Below the pieces are notes generated by a model. That model did not search any database. It was not told where the DNA came from and was given only the letters and a program-made list of their open reading frames with translations. Positions 22,186 through 31,211 of a DNA stretch of 64,000 nt are shown here, one piece after another; the stretch's first letter is position 1; each line of letters begins with the position of its first letter. Location of the stretch: NCBI GenBank assembly GCA_039881045.1, contig JAYWVB010000066.1, positions 103,761 through 167,760 of the forward strand, in the 5' to 3' direction. The DNA comes from Chaetomium olivaceum (lineage: Eukaryota > Ascomycota > Sordariomycetes > Sordariales > Chaetomiaceae). The translations under genes were made by a program, and so were the position numbers.

Positions 22186-24205
22186 ATGTCGGACAATCCC
22201 ACAGGAGCAGACAGCTCGAGCTCAAACTCGGACCCCAACACGCTATCTGCAGAACTCATTGTCGCCATCGTCGCTTTCGTCATATCCCTTCTCGCCTTTT
22301 TTACCGCTATCCTCCAGGCGCTGCAACAGTACTTCGCCTCAGCGGCGGGCTACGCATCTTGTAGTGCGCCCGTTATGGGCAAGTGGTCGACGTTCACGCG
22401 GCGACGCATGCGTTGGGACGAGTTCCGCTTTGAAGTGCAGTTCAAGGTGCCCGTTATCTTCGTGGCCCCGCCGACGAACCCTTATGGGCCTATGGGCATG
22501 GATGACGGTAGTTATGGTACGGACGATGACAGGAAAATCCACTACATGGACGGCACCGACGACAGCATTAACGCAACCTACACGCTCACTCAGGCCGAGT
22601 TCGACCGTGACAAACAGGACAGAGCCCGGCTACGCACAGCCAACAATGAGATGGCCACCTGGCTTGACCTACTCATGGCTGTGCAGCGCATGGAGAGCGA
22701 GTCGCGCAAGTGGCAGAGTGATACCTTTTTTGCCGGCGACAAACCCCCGCCAACGCTTCTGCCGCCGACGCCGCCGCTGCCAACGCCACTGCACACCCTC
22801 GCTGTCGGCATGCAGCGCAAGGCCAAATCGTGGGATAGTATGCCGGCTGGGCTTCAAAAGCCGTACGCCACCACCACCATCAGCCACCTCGTCGAGATCG
22901 CCGCCATGCTGGGCATGTACTGGAAGGAGTTCGACCGCAGTGCCGAGCTGTACCGCGCCAAGGGAAACGGCTTCAGCATGCGCGGCCGCTACATCGACAA
23001 CTTGGGGATCGTCTTTACCTTCCACAAGGCCGGCCCAACTTGGTTCCAGAACCATCGTATCGTACCCAATGATATGGTCAAGGAATTGTGTTTCGGTTTT
23101 GCGCCCACCATCTTCCGGCCTCTCAAGAACAAGACGTTTTTCTACGCCGACGAGGCCAAGGACAAGAACACGCTGCAGCTAGGTTCCCTGGCCGAGATCG
23201 CCGAGATGCTGGTCGTGTTCGGATGCAATATCACCACAGTTAATTACTTTGGTAGAATTGGCAAGACCTCTCGGCATAGCCACATATTTCCCAGTAAGTC
23301 GTAGCGCAAAATTGTATTCTTTGGGCGTGGGAAGGAGCATGATCTGACGGCCTAACGTATCAGTTGCGTTCGAGATGCTGGGCATGCTCGGAGCAGTCTT
23401 CCATATAAAAGACTCAGCCTTCCGCATGCTTCCCAACCCGACGATATTCCCGTGGGATAGAAAGTCCTTCTCTATTCGCCACCTCCTCTGTCGCTATACC
23501 TCGGTTCTACGGGAAGACAACAGCCAGACCAACACCAACTGGATGAGCCAGACGCTGTTGGCCGTTGCCGACAACGCTAAGCGCGTAGAGGAACGGTTCA
23601 ACCAAGACGACCAGCGGAAAGACACACAACAGCAGGAGGCAGGTTACTCAAGAAAAACGGTCGAGGTGCTCCATGACGCGCTCACTGAGTGTACCGACCA
23701 TCTCAAGACCGAGAATAACCTGCCGTTGGTCGAGTCTGTCTTCCGAGTGCACCTCGAGGTGGTCCTCGGCATTCTCAATGATACCGGCGGCGACAACGAC
23801 AATGCCGGCGATAGCATGCGTAGCGTGCGCGGCGGCTCCGGCGTGGCAAGTGCTCCCGTTCCCAGGTCCCGTCTCGGGGGAAGATGTGAGAGTACCGTCC
23901 GTATGCCAACTGCCGCGGGTGGGACACCCGGAACGCTACCCACGCTGGTGGACCTGGACTCTGCGTCTCCCGAGGAGAGGTGCATCATGCTCGCAGACTT
24001 GTATGTCAAGTCTGTGCGCACTGAGGTTGTGAATAGAGTAGCTAGCCAGCTTCCCGACGTCGAAAAGGAGACGATTAACGAGATCTGGTGTTTACTCGTC
24101 TTTCGTATGTTGTTCTGGTTGCTGCTGCACGATTTTCACAGGAAGGATGTTCAACTGCCTAAGAGCGATCTATTTGGGAGCCGGGTTCCTGTTTATATTG
24201 CGTAA
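22186..24205 (+). CDS. modin-like fungal protein
   Basis: Two exons (22186-23293 and 23364-24205, GT-AG intron) give an intact 649-residue protein. The N-terminus is a Ser/Asp-rich lead followed by a single hydrophobic helix, ELIVAIVAFVISLLAFFTAI, then a Gln-rich juxtamembrane LQALQQYFASAAGY. The large body is hydrophilic, with WDEFRFEVQFKVPVIF, YATTTISHLVEIAAMLGMYW and IAFEMLGMLGAVFHIKDSAF. I recognise this architecture as that of proteins annotated 'modin' in filamentous fungi. The biochemical role is unknown and the name is from memory. It is one of few intact genes beside the repeat block, and a LINE fragment is inserted 45 bp after its stop codon. Neighbours on both sides are self/non-self recognition genes. 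Confidence 0.72.
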
Positions 24206-24237
24206 CCGAGTGAATTATCATGCTAGCTCTAGCCCAG

Positions 24238-24250
24238 ATATATAGCGCAG
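24238..24250. repeat. 13-bp target-site duplication, left copy
   Basis: The 13-mer ATATATAGCGCAG at 24238-24250 recurs exactly at 25031-25043, on either side of a 5'-truncated LINE. This is the expected mark of target-primed reverse transcription. Confidence 0.8.
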
Positions 24251-25030
24251 TGGTCGGGGTACGGCGGCAGGGGCCGGCCGCGAACAGTGGGACTGCGGGA
24301 GCCCACGGCAGTGGAGAACGCCGCAAGCACGATTGCGCGCTGGGCGGGGGGGGCTGTAGATACAAACAGGGTAGCGGAGGACGCCTGGAGAGCGAGGGTG
24401 GCTAAAGGAACGGGACGGTAGAGCAATCACCAGACCGGCGGACGACTTTGACCATCAGCGAGAGACGCTATTCCGAGATGAAACGCTAAGACGGCACGAC
24501 GGTCTCACCAAGGCGAGGAGTTCTCTGCTGGTCCAGATCCGAACGGGGGCAATAGGCCTACGGGAATTTCTGTTTACACGAGGAGTCCCAGAGATCCTAA
24601 CGCCCGCCTGCCAGTGCGGCGAAGGACGGGAGACTGCCGAGCACCTGGTAGTGTGGTGTTTGGCCCCACCGATGACTCGAAGATGGGAGAGAGCTGGAAT
24701 TCGAACGCGACGGGACTTTTACTCTGTTCTGCACGGTATTGATCCTGCAACAGCACTGCTCACGAGGAGGGTCCTGGGATGGCTGATGGACTCAGGAAGG
24801 CTGCCGATGTCCAGTTTGGCTAGGAGGCTCGAGCTGGAAGCGGCGGCCTAACACGCCCCTCCTTCGGAGGCCAGGGGGCCTCCTCTCTTTGTATTCGCAG
24901 GCTCACACACGTGTACTTTCCTTGAAGATTGGTATGGGTTTTTCATCCGGCCTGTGAGGGCGCGGTTTTCCTGTACAGTAAATAGCTGAGGGTCCGGCAC
25001 GCCTTAAGGCACAGCGCAGTATGAATAATA
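24251..25030 (+). mobile_element. 5'-truncated LINE (non-LTR) fragment A
   Basis: The fragment keeps only the C-terminal end of the reverse-transcriptase ORF, with GLTKARSSLLVQIRTGAIGL and a zinc-like cluster (ACQCGEG, then EHLVVWCLAPP). It ends RRLELEAAA followed by a stop at about 24851. The 3' UTR contains GGAGGCCAGGGGGCCTCC, an inverted repeat, and the element ends with a short AAT tail (GAATAATA). Frames upstream of about 24430 are broken. It is a close relative of fragment B at 50713. The exact 13-bp flanking duplication fixes both ends. Confidence 0.85.
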
Positions 25031-25043
25031 ATATATAGCGCAG
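25031..25043. repeat. 13-bp target-site duplication, right copy
   Basis: Second exact copy of ATATATAGCGCAG, directly after the AAT tail of LINE fragment A. Confidence 0.8.
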
Positions 25044-26188
25044 TTTAATGATATATTGTGGAATGAGAGACTGCAACCGCCTACCCACCGTTTGCATCAT
25101 CTAGAGGAGAGAGGTGTCCTGTATGCGTGCTGAGAGGCATAGTAAGTGGGAAGGTCGACGGGTTCAGCATCCCAAAACCGGACCGTCACGTTCATTGTTC
25201 TTCTCAAGTCCTCTTCACCTTAACCACCGTCGCCACACTATATCATATCCTCTTAGAGGGCCTGTTTGTCCCCGGTGGCAGATAGTGGCATATTCAGGTG
25301 GTTCCTTTACCCGCACACCGTAGAGGTTCCAGCTGGGTCAGTCGTCGCCCGCCGGCCCAGGTCGTAAAATCGTTAACAAAGGCAATCGCCCGACCCTTGC
25401 TATCGGTCTTCCGTTGAACGGAGTCTGCGTTGAAGAAAAGGAACAGACTCGGTGAGAAGGGAGAGCCTTGGGGTACGCCTGCTTTCTGGCAGGTTTTGCA
25501 CTCCCGCGATATGTCCGTTCATCTGGATAGACAGTATTTGTTGACTTTGAGCTATCAGCGATGGTGGTGTTCATGGGTTTGCACTAAGTAGGATAGGTCA
25601 TTTTAAATGAGGATGTATCCGGGCACTGTATATACTTGGCTCACTTTATATGGTAACCTTTTTCCTCGAAGCAATAATGGTTTTTGTTACAGTATAATTC
25701 GTATTTCCCCTGATGGAACAGACTTTGATTGTAGAGTAGAATGTTAAGATCTTTGTTGTGTTATAGAGGCCTCATTTGCGCTGTAATGGGCTTTATCCAC
25801 GTCGCAGGAAGCCAACTTCGCATTGCGAATGCCTCGCTCGCATTCTACAACGCCTCGATTGCATTATAAATTCTTAGTGGCGCGTTCGTCACGGTATTTG
25901 AGGACTTGGTTGGACTGTCAGAAATGTTGTCTCCATCGTCAAACATCCGATCAAGTGTTACAGAAGGGGGTTTTAGTCCATGAGATGGACAATAGTATAG
26001 GTATGAATGCATAGGTATGTATGTTCCCTTTCAGTGACTTGAGCAGAGCCGACAGTTAAAACAGCTTGCAGTCTCATCGTGTATATCCTCCGTAGCACGG
26101 GAACGCCTGTATCTATGTATCCGTTTTATTGCCACCAGTTAAGTCTGCATGTCATCCAAGTATTATGCTTTTCCTCCAGAGAGAACAT
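25044..26188. other. intergenic, AT-leaning, nothing coding
   Basis: About 1.1 kb between LINE fragment A and the NLR gene's 3' end. Short open stretches lack motifs. The AT content rises after 25,600. Confidence 0.45.
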
Positions 26189-29100
26189 CTACGTATCTAG
26201 CCTAGCGTCAGTCATACGCCGCTCCAATTGACTGACAATCCAATAATGCCTTGCCATCGGACGTGTTCTACGTCCTTCAATGGCCCAGTCAAGAGGGGTT
26301 CGGCCCTGTACATCCTTACAACTGACAGCAGCCCCTTTCTCCAGAAGTAACTCCACCACATCGTCCCATCCCGCTTCGGCAGCGAACGATAACGGCGTCC
26401 TACCAGCGTCATCCGTAGCTTCCAGATGAGCACCCCTTTCTAGAAGTACCATCGCGTTCATCTTTGGGGGTGGCATACAACGTGGCCTAGCACCGGCACC
26501 GCATGCCCATAACAAAGGCGTGTTGCCGCCGAAATCTTTCGAATCTACTCTGGCGCCCTTGTCCAGCAACAATTCCACCAGAAGAGTAAAACTTGTTCCG
26601 GCGGCATAACTTAAAGGCGTCCGGCCAAGGTTATCCCTTGATTCAAGCATGGCGCCGTTCTCCAGCAACAATTCCACCACACTAGTTTTTCGTACCCTAA
26701 CGGCATAACCTAAAGGCGTACAGCCAAGGTTATCTCTTGATTCAAGCATGGCGCCTTTCTGCAGCAACAATTCCACCACACTGGTATGTCCTCCCGCAGC
26801 AGCATAACTCAAAGGCGTCCGGCCAAGGTTGTCCATTGAGTCAACTATGGCGCCTTTCTCCAGCAGTAACTTGATCTCCTTCGTACGTCCTGTTTGGGCC
26901 GCAATAAACACTGGCGTTTTTCCAGAAGTGTTTACCATGTGGGGATCGGCACCATTTCTCAGAAGAATCTCGACCATGTTGGTATTGGAACCAATTCGAC
27001 ATTCATGGCACAAGTATAGTGCCGTTCTGCCATGCTGGTCCCTGAGATTGACATTGGCAGCCTTCCCCGGGAGGAGACTAACAACGGCCTCTCGTCCCTC
27101 CTTAGCGGCGTGCAAGTGGCGTTCGACCATCTCGATCGATCGCGTCAACCTCAGCTTCAGACTCCAGGAATACCCTTACAATAGCCTCCTGTCCCATTCC
27201 GCAGGCCAAAGGTAAGGCAGTATCACGCCTTTGTCTAGGAGTAGCTTTGCCGTGGACGTGTGCCCGCGCCTGACAGCACACGTGAGCACCGTTGTAAGCT
27301 CACAGGATGCATCGTCGGTAACCTTCAGAAGTAAAACGGCCACAGCTTCGTCGCACTCTTCAGCGACGTGAAGCAAGGTACTTCTCTTCGACGAGAATTT
27401 GAAGTCTCGACCAATGGCGCCCAGTTTCTTTCCTTTCCCTGGATACTGACTCAATAGATCGTGTTTTTGAGCTTCAGTCCACTCGGCTTGTCTTATTCCA
27501 AGATCAAGTAGCGCTCGGGCTGCTTCCTCGCTTCCAGTCGCTACAGCAGCAAGAATGGGAGGCCCATAGCGCCCGCTTCCAAGGCCATAGAAGGAATCCT
27601 TTCGAGGGTATATCTGGATGAGCTCGACCAAGTTGTACTCTACGAGGATGTAGAGTAAACTGGCAGTTTCCTGATAACGTCGGATAGGATACCTCTCAAG
27701 GGAATTCTTGACTTTGATCCACTGCGGGAGCGCGAAGCTCTGAACAAACAACACCTGGTCAACCCCGCCGCTCTGGGCGCTGTTGGCGTGACGAAGGACG
27801 TTGTCAACTGAATATCCGAGGAACGGAAACTCCCGGCTAAGGGTATCCCGCAGGTTTTGTCCTTCACATGGCTGGTCTACCTTGGAGACAACAGCTTTCA
27901 CCTGGGATAAACAGCAGTTTCTAAGAATCTCGTGACTGTGACCAGCGACGTTGACAGAAGCCCCAGACCACTGTTTCCCATATTTCCCCAGCAGGAACTC
28001 GCGAACGGATTCGTGTATGAACTGGACCACAGAGGCTTTGTTTCGTGTGACCTCAGCCAGGCCTTTGGAAGACGTCCTGACAAAGGCCTTCAGTCTTTCC
28101 AAATCTTCACTTTCTTGATCCCAGGAACCTGTGCACCCCTTGTCGATGCCAAACTGGATCGCAAAATAAAACTCCTGCGGCTTCAGAGGTCGATTTGCAA
28201 AGAGAACCCACTTGAGGCAAAGCTGAAGAAGCTCCGGATTCTCTCCGTCTCTTGTCAAGATCATCCCGAACAAGTCGGCAAGTTTCGGCGGTATTTCCTT
28301 CAAGCGCTGGTGCATATCCCGAATAGATTTCGCTGGGTATTCAGAGTTGAGAATATCGACGACTAAGACGACCCAGAGGAAAATCTTGGAGGATTTCTCA
28401 AGAATCTCGGATTGAAGTGCCCGTGCCTGAGCCTTTTTCCCAAGCCTGAGTTTCGATCTGATGTACTGCTCAATGTCGGCTTTGTGTCCCACCTCATCTT
28501 CCAAGACAACCTCGACGCCTGTACTGATCTCGATATGTGGGTAATGCCGACTGGAGAAGCAGATTTGTACCTGGAGTCCAGACGTATGTGCCATGTCACA
28601 AAGCTCCTCGAAGAATGAAATCATGTCTCTGGCTTGGGCATCTTCGCATTCGTCTAGGGCGTCTACGAATATCGTTAATGACCGGTTGTTGAGCTTTCGG
28701 ACGGAATATGCGAATGTCTGCTTCAATGCTGGCACGTTCCAGCCGTTCAATTGAATGCCTCGGGCGCCGTCTGCTGTCATCCACTCGATACTCTCATTCA
28801 AGTCCTCTGCTTTCTCAAAGAGTTGGTGCAAGATCGAGCGATATAGTCCAACGGTCGATTTCTCCTCAGTTGTGCCTCGGGCGAGGAAGAAGAATGATAG
28901 CGTGATTTGGAGAGGGTTATCCTTCGCGCGAACCTTGGCCTCCTCGAAGAGAAACTTCATGAGCGTTGACTTTCCAGTGCCTGGGTTGCCTTTGATCCAG
29001 AGGAATCCGCCGTTGTCAGCCCGCTTTGTCGCCTCACGCCAGGATGTGTACTTTGGCTCGTCGAGAAACCAGCGACATGTCGTCCCTTGAGCAGCCGTCA

Positions 29101-30012
29101 AAGACGTCAGACGCTGGTCAATCTCCGAGAAGTGAAGCAGGTCTATTATAGACCGCTGAACCTCCCCAGGAATTCCGTGGCTAGGTCTTTCTGGAGGTTT
29201 GCTGCCCTCATCGGCGGGCTTGTCCCTTGGCCCAACTCTTGAGTGCCGTTCAATCATGGGCGAATCAAAACCAGCAGCGTCATCATCTGCATCGGGGTTC
29301 GTAACTTGAGCGTTCTGGAGGCCTGGAAGTCCCTCATTGCGACCCTCGCTTAACTTGGTGCCAATCGTCCCCACGATGAAAGTCAATGCTGCTTCCACTT
29401 TCGAGTATTCCTGATCCTGTGGTCCAAAAAAGCGGCACATATCCATGTGGTTGCTTGAGATTCGCTGCTTCGTTTCGATAATGGGGTCATTCAAGCAAGA
29501 AGACAGCTCGTCGACGACCCGTTTCCCGAAAAGGGCTAGAACGCCGAGTTCCTCCTGAAAGGAAAATATGCGCCACATTTTTGCGTGACACATTATAGAG
29601 AAGTCGTCTCTCAGTCGCGCGAGGACTTCGGCGCCTGGCATGAGAGCGCTAACGATATTCTTGTTGACCTGGGCGCCAAGGGCGAGAGCCGATGCTTGCA
29701 GGACATGATGGAGGAAACTCCTTGGGTCTGCTCCCGCGTGGGGCGTCCCGAAGAACATGACTCCTATCGTAGCTTCGAAGATGGCATGAAGATGAGGCTT
29801 GATTGACTCGTATCCTCGGGAGATTCGCAATGCCTCCTTGGTGATAATTCCGCCGAGGCTATGAGCAATGAATAGGATTGGACGGCGTGTCTGATCTGGA
29901 CCGCGGCGTTGTTGTTCAAGGCATGACAGAAAGTCTCCAGCGAGGTCGTAAACACTGCTCTGGCTCACAGGGCCCGTAGCCCAATGTCGTATCTTGGTGT
30001 CGTATCCATAGG
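26189..30012 (-). pseudogene. NLR: SesB-like hydrolase / NACHT / ankyrin repeats, 5' end lost to an LTR
   Basis: Fungal NOD-like receptor. The N-terminal part is an alpha/beta-hydrolase (SesB-like) domain with nucleophile elbow LFIAHSLGGII (near 29870) and MFFGTPHAGAD. A NACHT ATPase follows with P-loop GNPGTGKSTL (near 28980), the Walker B segment LTIFVDALDECED, then a winged-helix-like region (KWVLFANRPLKPQEFYFAI) and about eight ankyrin repeats down to 26189. The first residues of the hydrolase domain are missing, because an LTR begins at 30013 and the upstream exon is absent. Two single-base shifts separate the 930-codon and 319-codon open parts, near 27200 and near 27125; between them the ankyrin frame reads MGQEAIVRVFLESEAEVD. 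The shifts may be base errors, but the loss of the 5' end is not. Confidence 0.9.
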
Positions 30013-30422
30013 TGTGACGAACCTCTCCTGGACCTTGTCCTGTTAGGGTTCAGTCTGATTGAAGGTGTCTTGCAAAGGTACTAGGTTCGGTGCAGCCAAA
30101 GGGTGCACAACAAAGACTTGTCTCAACAGTAGGCTCTCGAGCTTGTAGCGAACTGTAGTTGTGATTGCTAACTGGAGAACTCCCAGAGCTCTCCAGAACG
30201 AGTGACTATATACTATCTACTTGCGTTGCTCATAGTGCTCACGAGTCTTGGCTCTGAGCACACTGAGCAGAGTGTGCTCATGGTGCTCACGAGTCTTGGC
30301 TCTGAGCACGCTGAGCACCGCGGTTCCCTGCCTTCCATTGGTTATGCGTCTTCCCCGATGATTGGTTCGGGGTATTGCCATCATACCCCGCCGGCCGGCT
30401 GCATGCGACCATAATCGTGACA
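30013..30422 (-). repeat. LTR copy 1 (3' LTR of the pol half)
   Basis: 410 bp, starting TGTGACGAACCTC and ending ATCGTGACA on the + strand; the element reads on the minus strand. Bases 30013-30219 are nearly identical to the three other LTRs and include a TATA-like stretch (GACTATATACTATCT). Bases 30220-30422 (U3) match none of them. Its outer end abuts the truncated NLR gene. Confidence 0.9.
30227..30317 (-). promoter_or_regulatory. U3 word array, TGCTCA/TGAGCA
   Basis: TGCTCA occurs four times and its reverse complement TGAGCA four times within 91 bp, arranged as a tandem duplication of a unit of about 44 bp. The array lies directly upstream (element sense) of the conserved TATA-like stretch, the place expected for activator sites. 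Confidence 0.7.
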
Positions 30423-30552
30423 CGATGCCCCTCCCCTGGAGTCGGCGCCCCGACGACTCGTTTTCCCTTGCCAACTTTCTTGAAGTAGAGCCAACAGCCC
30501 TAGATTCTTTTGGTAAGCGCGCCGCCCCTTTTCCCCTCATCATCTATCGATC

Positions 30553-31211
30553 ATGCCGCCTAACCGTGTACGCAAGAACCGTTCTCAAAAATCCAGCACC
30601 GATCGTCGTCGTACCCGAGCCGACATTCTCAGTGCTGTGGCCCTTAAAATGGTGCGTTGCACTCGTTGCAAAGAAAAGAAAATCCCTGATTGTCGTGTCC
30701 CCCCTGGGGACGACACCTGCACATCCTGTTCTCGTGTCGGAAATGCGTCGTGCGATTCCTTCGGTTACGACGACTCCGCGGTTCGTAACTTAGTTGATCA
30801 GAAGCGTCGTCTGGACGCCGAGGAGGCGGAGACCAGCGAGGCGATTCGTTCAGCGAATCAAGCGCTCGTGGCTGCGCTGGCGAAAGCAGAACGGCTGCGT
30901 GTTCAGCGTCTGGCGTTGGACAGCAAGGCTCTGGCGATGTTTGACCAGGAGGGGGAGGTGTTGGTGGAGCAGGAGCGTCGGGAGGCTGCCGCAGCGCAGC
31001 CCTCCTCGTCGAGCGCCGCTGCCACTTCCTCTCTTGACTTCTCCTGGGTGCAAGAGTGCGTCTTCCTGCTTCCTCTTATGCTTGCTTGCTAATGCCGTTT
31101 AGTTTTCCCTCGAACGACCCTTTCCTCGCCGGGGTCGATTTGTCTGGGGGGGTTCCTTGGGTCGGTCTGGGTTCCTCCGATGGAAGTCCTCCAGCTCCTC
31201 GGGGCAGTTGA
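30553..31211 (+). CDS. antisense accessory gene of the chromovirus: Cys-rich, coiled-coil protein
   Basis: The ATG at 30553 opens 131 bp inside the element from the 3' LTR, on the strand opposite to gag-pol. The single ORF runs to 31092. Splicing GT at 31056 (GTGCGT) to AG at 31102, with a branch-like GCTAAT before it, instead gives exons 30553-31055 and 31103-31211 and a 203-residue protein. The parts are a basic N-terminus, a Cys cluster with spacing 2-8-9-2-7 (CTRCKEKKIPDC, CTSC, SC), a heptad-like Leu/Ala helix (EEAETSEAIRSANQALVAAL, KAERLRVQRLALDSKALAMF) and a Gly/Pro-rich end (DLSGGVPWVGLGSSDGSPP). The second exon overlaps the last codons of pol. I recall similar Cys-cluster plus coiled-coil proteins being common in fungal genomes; the function is unknown. 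Confidence 0.7.

Noticed and set aside
30553..30760. Calling the antisense protein a true Gal4-type regulator
   Set aside because: The Cys spacing (2-8-9-2-7) departs from the usual 2-6-n-2-6 and the basic linker is not in the usual place; kept as a Cys-cluster protein.
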